NCBI GenBank assembly: GCA_002317135.1
Contig: DCIX01000021.1
Span: 1-64,000 of the forward strand
Source: Bacteroidales bacterium UBA1715
GTDB taxonomy: Bacteria; Bacteroidota; Bacteroidia; Bacteroidales; UBA1715
Direction: 5' to 3'
Length of the DNA stretch: 64,000 nucleotides
The notes under the pieces were generated by a model. It did not search any database. It was not told where the DNA came from and saw nothing but the letters and a program-made list of their open reading frames with translations. Below, piece after piece: positions 42,728 through 50,530 of this stretch (positions are counted from its first letter, which is position 1; each line of letters starts with the position of its first letter). Both the position numbers and the translations under genes were made by a program.

Positions 42728-45292
42728 ATGACTGCAAATTTAAACCAAAACAGACACAATGATCCTCAATGGAGAAATGTGATTGTTCAATCTACATTCC
42801 CTAAAAATCTAGGTGAATTAAGCACATTGGCTAATAACCTATGGTGGTGTTGGAACTACGAAGCAATGGAATTGTTCCAAGAAATTGATTCTAAACTTTG
42901 GCAAAAAACACAAAATCCAATTGCTGTACTTAAAGGTATCAGTGCTGACAGATTAGCAGAATTGGAAAAAGATCAAAATTTCATCAACAAGTACAATGCT
43001 GTGTTGAAGAAATATAATGATTATATGTCTGTTCAACCAGATGCTAAAACTCCTCGTATCGCTTATTTTAGTATGGAGTATGGTCTTGATGATTCATTGA
43101 AGATTTTCTCTGGTGGTCTTGGTATTTTGGCAGGTGACTATTTGAAAGAAGCCAGCGATACAAATACAAATATGGTTGCTGTTGGTTTCTTGTATAAATA
43201 TGGTTACTTCAAACAAACTTTGTCTATCGATGGTGAGCAATTAGCTATCTATAATCCTCAAAATCAATCAGAATTACCAATTTCTCCAGTAATGGATGCA
43301 AATGGTAACCGTATTATGATTCAAGTAGGAATGCCAGGCCGTTTGATGCATGCACAAGTATGGTTGGTAAAAGTTGGTCGTATCAAATTGTATTTGATGG
43401 ATACTGACATTTCTGAAAACCGTGATGATGACAAAAACTGTACTCACGCATTGTATGGCGGTAACAACGAAAATCGTTTGAAACAAGAAATGTTGCTTGG
43501 TATCGGTGGTGTTCGTTTGTTGGAAGCTGTTGGCGAAAAATGTGAGTTGTATCACTGCAACGAAGGCCACGCTGCATTTATTAACTTGGAACGTCTTCGC
43601 AAGTTGATTAAACACGAAAACTATTCATTCCCAAAAGCTTTGGACATCGTTCGTGGTTCTTCACTATACACAACTCACACTCCAGTTCCTGCAGGTCACG
43701 ATTCATTCCATGAAGATATGATGATGACTTACTTAGGTCAATTCCCAGAAAGATTGAACTTGAGCTGGAATGAATTTATGAACTTGGGTAGAATGTATCC
43801 AGATAATAAGGGTGAATTCTTCTCAATGAGTAACTTCGCTATCTGCACTTCTTGTGGTGTAAATGGTGTAAGCCGTCTTCACGGTGAAGTTTCTAAGAAA
43901 ATGTTCAAAGATTTGTGGCCAGGTTATACTGTAGAAGAATCTCACATTGGTTATGTAACTAATGGTGTTCACTACGGAACATGGACATCAAAGGCATGGC
44001 AAAAACTTCACAAAGAAACATTCGGTGAAGGTTTCTTGAGCGATATGTCAAATGCAACATTGTGGAATAAGATTTTCGATGTTCCAGATGAAAAAATTTG
44101 GGATATTAAAGAATCTCAACGTGAACGTTTGATAGTGTATGCAAAAGAATCTTTGCGTAAAGCATGGACAGAAAAATTCGAAGATCCTAAGAAAATCGTT
44201 CGTGTTCACCAAACATTGAATAAGAGCGTTTTGACAATCGGTTTCGCTCGTCGTTTCGCTACATACAAACGTGCTTACTTGTTGTTCAGTAACTTAGAAC
44301 GTTTGAGCAAAATCGTTAATAATCCTGATTCCCCTGTACAATTCGTATTCGCAGGTAAAGCTCACCCAGCAGATAAACCAGGACAAGATATTATCAAGGA
44401 AATCGTTCGTATTTCGAAATTGCCAGAATTTTTGGGCAAGATTATTTTCTTGGAAAACTACGATATGAACCTTGCAAAACAATTAGTTCAAGGTGTAGAT
44501 ATTTGGATGAACACTCCAACACGTCCATTGGAAGCATCTGGTACATCAGGTATGAAGGCTGTGATGAACGGTGCAATGAACTTCAGTGTGCTTGATGGTT
44601 GGTGGTGCGAAGGTTACCGTGAAGGTGCAGGATGGGCATTGCCAGAAAAACGTACATACCAAAATCAAGATTTGCAAAACAAACTTGACTCTGAAATGAT
44701 TTATACAACATTGGAAAACGAAATTGTTCCATTGTTCTATAATCGTGGCGAAGATGGTATTCCTCACGGATGGATTCAATATATGAAGAAATGTATTGCC
44801 GAAATCGCTCCAGAATTCACAACAAAACGTATGATTGATGACTACAAGGATAGATTCTATTCTAAGTTAGGTGATCGTAACGCTATGTTGACAAAAGACA
44901 ACTGTAAAGTAGCTGACGAATTAGTAGCATGGAAGCAAAAAGTTTCTGAAGTTTGGGATTCTATTTATGTTGAATCAGTTGAAATCGACAAATCAAACGA
45001 ACCATTCAAGTTGGGTGAAACATACAATGGTATAGTTAAGGTTGATTTGAAGGGTTTAAGTCCAGAAGATATTAATTTCGAGTTTGTATTGTCTGAACAA
45101 AACGAAAACGAAGAAAGAGCAATTATTAGATGTCAAGAATTTACATTCTCTAAAATGGATGGAAACTTGGCTGTATATTCAATCTCTGTAGTTCCAGTTC
45201 GTTCAGGTATCTTCAACTATGGAATTAGAATGTACCCAACAAATAAATATCTTCCATATCGTCAAGATTTCTCTTATGTTCGTTGGATTTAG
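42728..45292 (+). CDS. glgP: Alpha-glucan (glycogen) phosphorylase
   Basis: 854 residues, the family GT35 length. The PLP lysine is Lys610 in EASGTSGMKAVMNGAMN, and CNEGHAAF plus TTHTPVPAGHDSF mark the conserved N-terminal half of the short alpha-glucan phosphorylase group. The reaction releases glucose-1-phosphate from alpha-1,4-glucan ends. It is last in the glycogen operon and is followed by a strong terminator. A C-terminal beta-rich extension (from about 755) is consistent with that subgroup. Confidence 0.96.
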   Translation: MTANLNQNRHNDPQWRNVIVQSTFPKNLGELSTLANNLWWCWNYEAMELFQEIDSKLWQKTQNPIAVLKGISADRLAELEKDQNFINKYNAVLKKYNDYMSVQPDAKTPRIAYFSMEYGLDDSLKIFSGGLGILAGDYLKEASDTNTNMVAVGFLYKYGYFKQTLSIDGEQLAIYNPQNQSELPISPVMDANGNRIMIQVGMPGRLMHAQVWLVKVGRIKLYLMDTDISENRDDDKNCTHALYGGNNENRLKQEMLLGIGGVRLLEAVGEKCELYHCNEGHAAFINLERLRKLIKHENYSFPKALDIVRGSSLYTTHTPVPAGHDSFHEDMMMTYLGQFPERLNLSWNEFMNLGRMYPDNKGEFFSMSNFAICTSCGVNGVSRLHGEVSKKMFKDLWPGYTVEESHIGYVTNGVHYGTWTSKAWQKLHKETFGEGFLSDMSNATLWNKIFDVPDEKIWDIKESQRERLIVYAKESLRKAWTEKFEDPKKIVRVHQTLNKSVLTIGFARRFATYKRAYLLFSNLERLSKIVNNPDSPVQFVFAGKAHPADKPGQDIIKEIVRISKLPEFLGKIIFLENYDMNLAKQLVQGVDIWMNTPTRPLEASGTSGMKAVMNGAMNFSVLDGWWCEGYREGAGWALPEKRTYQNQDLQNKLDSEMIYTTLENEIVPLFYNRGEDGIPHGWIQYMKKCIAEIAPEFTTKRMIDDYKDRFYSKLGDRNAMLTKDNCKVADELVAWKQKVSEVWDSIYVESVEIDKSNEPFKLGETYNGIVKVDLKGLSPEDINFEFVLSEQNENEERAIIRCQEFTFSKMDGNLAVYSISVVPVRSGIFNYGIRMYPTNKYLPYRQDFSYVRWI

Positions 45293-45325
45293 TCTTTTGA
45301 ATATATAGAAAATCGATATACATCG

Positions 45326-45357
45326 AAATCCCGTTCAGAAATGAGCGGGATTTTTTT
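45326..45357 (+). terminator. Terminator of the glycogen operon
   Basis: 11-bp stem 45326-45336 with 45343-45353 (one G-T pair), loop AGAAAT, followed by a T-run. Confidence 0.88.
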
Positions 45358-45398
45358 TATTTTTTTGTAGAAATTTCAAAAAAAATAGCGATAGGGTA

Positions 45399-45427
45399 TT
45401 GTAGTTAAAATAAAAAGTGTACATTTG
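45399..45427 (+). promoter_or_regulatory. Promoter of tRNA-Gly
   Basis: TACATTTG at 45420-45427 matches TAnnTTTG; TTG at 45399-45401 lies 18 bp before it, giving a full -33/-7 pair. The tRNA starts 10 bp after the -7 element. Confidence 0.7.
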
Positions 45428-45437
45428 CACTGCAATC

Positions 45438-45513
<76 letters not shown>

Positions 45514-45515
45514 GT

Positions 45516-45542
45516 AAGGCAATCGAAAGATTGCCTTTTTTA
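45516..45542 (+). terminator. Terminator of tRNA-Gly
   Basis: Stem AAGGCAATC / GATTGCCTT with a GAAA tetraloop (45516-45537), followed by five or more T. Confidence 0.9.
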
Positions 45543-45614
45543 TTTTGGGGATTTCGTTATTGAAAACTGTTACCGAATAATTTTTATCGATATTGTTCGT
45601 AAATTTAGGAGTGT

Positions 45615-45659
45615 TACTTCGGATTTTGTGAAAAAATCGGAAGTAGTACTTCGGATTTT
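45615..45659. repeat. Direct and inverted repeats upstream of a DUF4143 ATPase gene
   Basis: TACTTCGGATTTT occurs at 45615-45627 and again at 45647-45659, a 32-bp period. Between them lies AAAATCGGAAGTA (about 45633-45645), the reverse complement of the unit with one mismatch. The array is 70 bp before the ATPase ATG and resembles in spacing, though not sequence, the 33-bp array before the ATPase at 63672. Confidence 0.8.
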
Positions 45660-45728
45660 ATGACTTTTTTCTTTGTGGAAACGAATAAATTTTACATCTT
45701 TGTTGTATGAAAATAAGGATGTACTGTT

Positions 45729-46874
45729 ATGATTTTGAATAGATTACTTCGGTTTGATGAGATACGGGATGATAGTTTTTTTTTATGGGGAGCACGTCAA
45801 ACGGGAAAAAGTACGCTGTTGAATGCGTTATTCCCTTATGCACGATTTTATGACCTGTTAAAAAGTGAAGTGTATATTCGTTTAAAAGTGAATCCAGCGC
45901 TTCTTCGGGAGGAATGTGAATTGTTGGATGAGGGAACACTTGTGATTATTGATGAAGTTCAAAAACTTCCTACATTGATGGATGAAGTTCATTGGCTTAT
46001 GTCTAATAAAGGTCTTCGTTTTATTTTATGTGGTTCTAGTGCACGAAAATTAAAACGCTGTGGGGCTAATTTGCTTGGAGGTCGGGCAATCCGTAAGTCT
46101 TTATTTCCTTTGGTTAGTGCAGAAATACCAGATTTTAATTTAGAAAAGGCATTAAACAATGGAATGGTACCTCGTCATTATCTTGTAAATGATGCAACGA
46201 AACGTCTTGAAGCATACATTGGAGATTATTTACAACAAGAAATTATAGCGGAATCAATAATTCGACAGATTGATTCGTTTACTCGTTTTTTACAAGTTGC
46301 AGCACTTAGTGATTCGGAAATAGTAAATTATACAAATATAGCACAAGATTGTGGTGTAAGTGCAAAATCCGTCAAAGAATATTTTTCTATTTTGGAAGAA
46401 ACTATGTTGGGGTATATGATACCAGCATATTCCAAAGTAGTAAAGCGAAAACTCAATGCGGCACCAAAATTTTATTATTTTGATGTTGCAATTCCAAATT
46501 ATTTATTGAATCGAACACCATTGCGTCAGGGGACAGTAGAATTTGGTCATGCGTTGGAGCATTTGATTTGTCAGGAACTTGTTGCTTTCCTTTCGTATAA
46601 TGAAATGCGAAAACAACTCTCATATTGGCATACATCAGACAATAGATATGAAGTTGATTTTGTAATAGGCGATGCCGAAGTTGCCATAGAAGTTAAATCT
46701 TCAGACTCGGTATCATCTACCGATTGTAAAGGACTTTGTGCTTTTGCCAAAGAACATCCACATGCCAAGTTACTAATGGTTAGTATGGAAAAGCAAGCTC
46801 GTAAGCACAATAATATTGAGATATGGCCAGCAATAGATTTCTTACAACGATTGTGGAGTAGGAAGTTTTTATAA
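45729..46874 (+). CDS. AAA_14 / DUF4143 ATPase
   Basis: 381 residues. Walker A is GARQTGKS (residues 21-28) and Walker B LVIIDEVQ (near 71-78); GSSARKLK is the sensor-like segment. The C-terminal DUF4143 part ends in a PD-(D/E)XK-like core: DNRYEVDFVIGDAEVAIEVKSS with Asp, Glu and Lys (EVDF ... EVK). Such proteins are abundant in Bacteroidota with unknown roles. It is unpaired, has no adjacent partner gene on its strand, and carries an upstream 32-bp direct repeat. Confidence 0.9.
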   Translation: MILNRLLRFDEIRDDSFFLWGARQTGKSTLLNALFPYARFYDLLKSEVYIRLKVNPALLREECELLDEGTLVIIDEVQKLPTLMDEVHWLMSNKGLRFILCGSSARKLKRCGANLLGGRAIRKSLFPLVSAEIPDFNLEKALNNGMVPRHYLVNDATKRLEAYIGDYLQQEIIAESIIRQIDSFTRFLQVAALSDSEIVNYTNIAQDCGVSAKSVKEYFSILEETMLGYMIPAYSKVVKRKLNAAPKFYYFDVAIPNYLLNRTPLRQGTVEFGHALEHLICQELVAFLSYNEMRKQLSYWHTSDNRYEVDFVIGDAEVAIEVKSSDSVSSTDCKGLCAFAKEHPHAKLLMVSMEKQARKHNNIEIWPAIDFLQRLWSRKFL

Positions 46875-47056
46875 AAATTGTATAAACAAACATCAAATAT
46901 ATGCTTTGTAAAAAACGAATCCACTAATCGAATAGTTGATGAAGTTTATATTTCGCTTAATACGATAAGCAAAAACATTGCAAAATCGCTTATTGCGTTA
47001 AACGATTTCGTAATATTAGGTTGTCTCAACTATCTATTCCTTAAATTTCCCAAACT
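46875..47056. other. Intergenic, no confident gene
   Basis: 182 bp of AT-rich sequence between convergent ATPase genes. A 60-codon frame with a non-ATG start is not protein-like. The right end (from 47038) is the start of the direct-repeat copy described next. Confidence 0.6.
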
Positions 47057-47097
47057 TTAAGGATTTAATTCCTTAAAGTTGGCGACTTTTGGGGATT
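47049..47097. repeat. 49-bp direct repeat, copy 1 (3' end of the ATPase gene)
   Basis: Matches 48266-48314 with a single mismatch (A at 47076 versus G at 48293). Flanks are also similar for about another 11 bp on the left. It contains an 11-bp inverted repeat (AACTTTAAGGA / TCCTTAAAGTT). It encodes the last residues (SPKVANFKELNP) and stop of the minus-strand ATPase. Confidence 0.92.
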
Positions 47098-48217
47098 GCA
47101 ATAAAAATTCATCCATGTTTTCTGGAGAAATTACCTGAAAGGTGCTATTGGGATAAATCTCCGTAAATGATTTTGGCATTGTTGGCTTCCGCTTTGGGTT
47201 CCACTTAAATTCAAAAGTACTTAACACACCATCACACTCTTCGATATAGTCAATTTCAGTCTGAGTTTTTGTTCGCCAAAAATATTGGTTACAATACCTT
47301 TGAGTATAGTTGTTGTGTTTGATTCGTTCCGAAATAATGAAATTTTCCCACAAGGCTCCTGCGTCGTTACGTAGATTTATTTCGGCAAAATTTCCAAGTA
47401 AGGCATTTCTGATTCCATTATCGTAGAAATATATTTTTTTACTGAATTTCAACTCGTTACGAAGATTTCTTGCAAACGAAGGTAAGCGAAATATAATAAA
47501 TGCTTGTTCCAAAAGGGCAATATATTTTTCGATGGTCTTATTGTCTAAACCGCAAATGTTTCCTAATTCGGTGTATGAAACCATAGAACCGATTTGTAAA
47601 GCAATTGCTTGCAATAATTTAAAAATTCTATCTGACTTTTTTAAGTTTTCCCACAGAAGAATATCCTTGTATAAGTAGCTGGACGTTAAATTGTTAAGAA
47701 TCTCTTTTTCGTTAGCTGGATTGCATACAACTTCTGGGTAATAACCATAAATTAATCTATGATTTAATTGAGCTTTTTCCTCAAATAAGCCGTGATATTC
47801 AACTAGTTCGGAGAAAGAAAGTGGAAACATTTTATACTCCAACTTACGACCAGTTAAAGGCTCGTTTATTTTGTTGGCAAGGTCAAAAGAAGAACTTCCC
47901 GTTGCAATGATTTGTAGGTCGGGTAACGTGTCGTGAATGATTTTTAGTTGTAAACCAATATTTAATATATTTTGAGCCTCGTCTATTATTAAAATTTGTG
48001 TTCCAGAGAATAGCATAGATACATTTCGTGTGGATATTGTTTCGAACATGTTTCTTGTGCTCGAATCTTCGCCGTTTAACCAAAGCGTTTTGTCTTTGTT
48101 TTTAAATAAATAGTTGATTAATGACGTCTTTCCGACTTGTCTGGCTCCATAAATGATGAGGACTTTCTTTCTTGCAAGTTTATCTTGCATAATATTCTCA
48201 AGAGCACGATGTATCAT
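47057..48217 (-). CDS. AAA_14 / DUF4143 ATPase
   Basis: 386 residues. Walker A GARQVGKT (about 24-31), Walker B ILIIDEAQN, sensor-like ATGSSSFDLAN, then LTGRKLEYKMFPLSFSEL (a typical DUF4143-family hinge). The C-terminal nuclease-like core is QTEIDYIEECDGVLSTFEFKWN, with Asp, Glu and Lys spaced as in PD-(D/E)XK. It is only distantly similar to the ATPase at 45729. A 49-bp direct repeat lies at its 3' end and again upstream of its 5' end, and a -7 element is 22 bp before its start. Confidence 0.92.
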   Translation of the reverse strand: MIHRALENIMQDKLARKKVLIIYGARQVGKTSLINYLFKNKDKTLWLNGEDSSTRNMFETISTRNVSMLFSGTQILIIDEAQNILNIGLQLKIIHDTLPDLQIIATGSSSFDLANKINEPLTGRKLEYKMFPLSFSELVEYHGLFEEKAQLNHRLIYGYYPEVVCNPANEKEILNNLTSSYLYKDILLWENLKKSDRIFKLLQAIALQIGSMVSYTELGNICGLDNKTIEKYIALLEQAFIIFRLPSFARNLRNELKFSKKIYFYDNGIRNALLGNFAEINLRNDAGALWENFIISERIKHNNYTQRYCNQYFWRTKTQTEIDYIEECDGVLSTFEFKWNPKRKPTMPKSFTEIYPNSTFQVISPENMDEFLLQSPKVANFKELNP

Positions 48218-48239
48218 CTTTCTACGTTTTTGTTTTTCA

Positions 48240-48247
48240 CAAAAATA
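48240..48247 (-). promoter_or_regulatory. -7 promoter element of the 47057-48217 ATPase
   Basis: The minus strand reads TATTTTTG, exact TAnnTTTG, 22 bp before the ATG. Confidence 0.55.
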
Positions 48248-48265
48248 TATAAAATCCTTAAAATA

Positions 48266-48314
48266 CCCAAACTTTAAGGATTTAATTCCTTAGAGTTGGC
48301 GACTTTTGGGGATT
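48266..48314. repeat. 49-bp direct repeat, copy 2 (remnant of an ATPase gene 3' end)
   Basis: The second copy, 1217 bp from the first. On the minus strand it would encode SPKVANSKELNP and a stop, i.e. the same C-terminal tail with one substitution (Phe to Ser), but no ATPase frame precedes it. It is therefore most simply the end of a lost, closely related gene. Confidence 0.9.
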
Positions 48315-48326
48315 ATAAATTATAAA

Positions 48327-48366
48327 GGTCTCCACTAAATTTTTGCACACTCGTACTTTTCTTTTG
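48327..48366 (+). promoter_or_regulatory. Shared island operator and promoter, site 1 (weaker)
   Basis: Right element TTTTTGC at 48340-48346 is exact and lies 12 bp before TTCTTTTG (48359-48366); the left element at 48330-48335 is CTCCAC, matching the common CTnTGC at three of its five fixed bases. It drives the acidic small gene and DUF262 pair after an 79-bp leader. Its right 12 bases before and including the -7 (TTTTCTTTTGTC) equal those of the site before the AAA ATPase. Confidence 0.5.
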
Positions 48367-48445
48367 TCAAAAAAAATAATATCCTATGGTGGAAAATATT
48401 TGTGAATATTGTATAACTTTAACAATAAAATAATTACTAAAAACG

Positions 48446-48754
48446 ATGAAGATTTTGATTAAACCAATTTTGGAATGGTCTGAAGGAGAGGATGTTCCTT
48501 ATTTTAGTGAAGAAGCAGAACAATATATGTTCAATGATGAAGAGTTAGAAATAGAAGATGGTGAAACCTTTGAAATACCTGATGGATGTATAGGTGAATT
48601 GTTGTTGGAAGAGGAAGAGACATTAGAAGTTCATCCTATCAAAGATGGAGTTGATTTAGGTTTACAGATGGGATTTGAAGTGGAAGATGGTGATGAATTA
48701 GATGCAGGGAAGTATGAGTTGAAGGGTGGGGTGGTAAGGAAGAATTTACAATAA
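48446..48754 (+). CDS. Very acidic small protein upstream of the DUF262 pair
   Basis: 102 residues with about 31 Asp/Glu and 7 Lys/Arg, so strongly negative. Repeated turns such as EIEDGETFEIPDG and DGVDLGLQMGFEVEDGDELD suggest a small beta protein. It is not recognised. The next gene's ATG lies 62 bp after its stop. An acidic, DNA-mimic-like or regulatory partner of the DUF262 proteins is possible but speculative. Confidence 0.7.
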   Translation: MKILIKPILEWSEGEDVPYFSEEAEQYMFNDEELEIEDGETFEIPDGCIGELLLEEEETLEVHPIKDGVDLGLQMGFEVEDGDELDAGKYELKGGVVRKNLQ

Positions 48755-48816
48755 ATTATAAAAAAGACTGCATTTTTTGTGTGAAATTGTTATATAATAT
48801 CTATAATACAATTAAT

Positions 48817-50526
48817 ATGAATAATATAAATTTATCGACAAAATTAGTTGGTGAAATTACTGGAAATTTCATCGTCCCTTCTTACCAACGCGGTTATCGT
48901 TGGCAAGAAGAAGTAAAAATGCTTCTTGATGACATTAACGAAATTCCTGATGGCGCAAAATATTGTTTGCAGCCTATTGTTGTAAAAAAGTTGCCAGATG
49001 ACAAGTATGAACTGATTGATGGTCAACAACGATTGACAACCTTATTCTTAATTTGGTCTTATATTCGTACTTTCCGCCCGAAGTTGACGCAAAAATATTC
49101 TATTGAGTATGAAATTAGAGAGAAAAGTAAAGATTTCTTAAATAATATTGATTTTGAAAATCTAAATACAGATTTCAATAACATTGATGAGTATTTTATA
49201 AATGGAGCTGCTACGATCATCAAACGATGGTTTGACGATACTTCAGATGCTGATAACACAGCAAGTTTGATGGCAGATAAATTAAATAATAAAGTGAACG
49301 TGATTTGGTACGAAATAGCTGACTCTGAAGATGCTATATCGCTTTTCACCCGCTTGAATATCGGAAAAATTCCTTTGACAAATGCAGAGCTTGTGAAAGC
49401 TATATTCTTAAGCAAAAACAATGGCATTGATGAACGTTACCAACTGGAAATTTCTACGCAATGGGACAATATTGAAAAAGATTTGCACGATGACAAGTTT
49501 TGGTATTTTATAACCAACCAAAAAGCTGAAAAGTTCCCTACTCGTATAGAACTTTTGTTTGATATTATGGTTAATAAACGAGAAAGTGATAGAGAACGAT
49601 ATCGTACTTTTTTTGAATTTGTAAAGAAGACGAAGGAAGAAAAATATAAAGATAACAAGATTGCTCTGTGGAAAGAAGTTATAGAAACATTCCAAAGATT
49701 CAAAGAGTGGTATAATAATTCAGAATTATATCACAAAATTGGATATTTGATTGCAGTTGCAGTGAATCAATCAACTTTGAATGATTTGCTGAGAGAATCC
49801 TCAGAAAAAGGCAAAGATGAATTCAAACAATCCTTAAATACTCTGATAGCTAATAGCATTGATTATAATAAAGCGTATTTAGACCTTTCGTATGATAATA
49901 AATCAGATTATCCTAATATTGAAAAACTATTGCTTTTGTTTAATGTAGAAAGTGTCTTCCAAAATGGGGACAAATCAATGCGTTTCCCATTTGATAAGCA
50001 CAAAAATCAGAATGGCGGTTGGTCGCTCGAACATATTCACGCACAGCAATCGAAAGGATTGAGCAAAAAAGAACAATGGAATGAATGGCTTGATTTGCAT
50101 GTTCAATCATTGAAGAATATTGATGCTAAAAAGAACGAACCTTTAATTTATGAAATTGAGAGTCGTGACAACGAAAATCTTACGGAAAATCAATTCAATG
50201 AACTATTTGATAAGGTAATAGATGCACTAAATTTAGAATCAAATATTGAATATATTCACACATTGGCGAACATGGCATTGTTGAGTAAAAATGATAATTC
50301 TGCATTGAATAATTCAACATTTGACGTAAAACGTGATAAAATTTTGGAAATGGATAAAAATGGGGAGTATATTCCGATATGCACTCGCCGAGTATTTTTA
50401 AAGTATTACACACATTCTGGCGAAAATCAACTCCATTTCTGGGGACAAGCCGATAGAGATGCTTATTTACAAGCGATGAACGAAATGCTAAAACCTTATT
50501 TATTAATTATCAACAAACAAATTTAG
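48817..50526 (+). CDS. DUF262/DUF1524 protein (GmrSD type IV restriction-like)
   Basis: 569 residues from the ATG at 48817 (a longer GTG start at 48781 is rejected). The N-terminal DUF262 domain has VPSYQRGYRWQEE (about 21-33) and the catalytic ParB/sulfiredoxin-like motif DGQQRLTTL (about residue 68). The C-terminal portion has GGWSLEHIHAQ, an HNH-type DUF1524 His-containing motif, then the NSTFDVKRDKILEMDKNG segment seen in that family. GmrSD-type enzymes cut modified (e.g. glucosylated) phage DNA using NTP hydrolysis. The gene precedes the second DUF262 gene by 4 bp. Confidence 0.88.
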   Translation: MNNINLSTKLVGEITGNFIVPSYQRGYRWQEEVKMLLDDINEIPDGAKYCLQPIVVKKLPDDKYELIDGQQRLTTLFLIWSYIRTFRPKLTQKYSIEYEIREKSKDFLNNIDFENLNTDFNNIDEYFINGAATIIKRWFDDTSDADNTASLMADKLNNKVNVIWYEIADSEDAISLFTRLNIGKIPLTNAELVKAIFLSKNNGIDERYQLEISTQWDNIEKDLHDDKFWYFITNQKAEKFPTRIELLFDIMVNKRESDRERYRTFFEFVKKTKEEKYKDNKIALWKEVIETFQRFKEWYNNSELYHKIGYLIAVAVNQSTLNDLLRESSEKGKDEFKQSLNTLIANSIDYNKAYLDLSYDNKSDYPNIEKLLLLFNVESVFQNGDKSMRFPFDKHKNQNGGWSLEHIHAQQSKGLSKKEQWNEWLDLHVQSLKNIDAKKNEPLIYEIESRDNENLTENQFNELFDKVIDALNLESNIEYIHTLANMALLSKNDNSALNNSTFDVKRDKILEMDKNGEYIPICTRRVFLKYYTHSGENQLHFWGQADRDAYLQAMNEMLKPYLLIINKQI

Positions 50527-50530
50527 TATT

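Noticed and set aside
46878..47060. 60-codon frame between convergent ATPases
   Set aside because: Non-ATG start, no family resemblance, and ends in the direct repeat.
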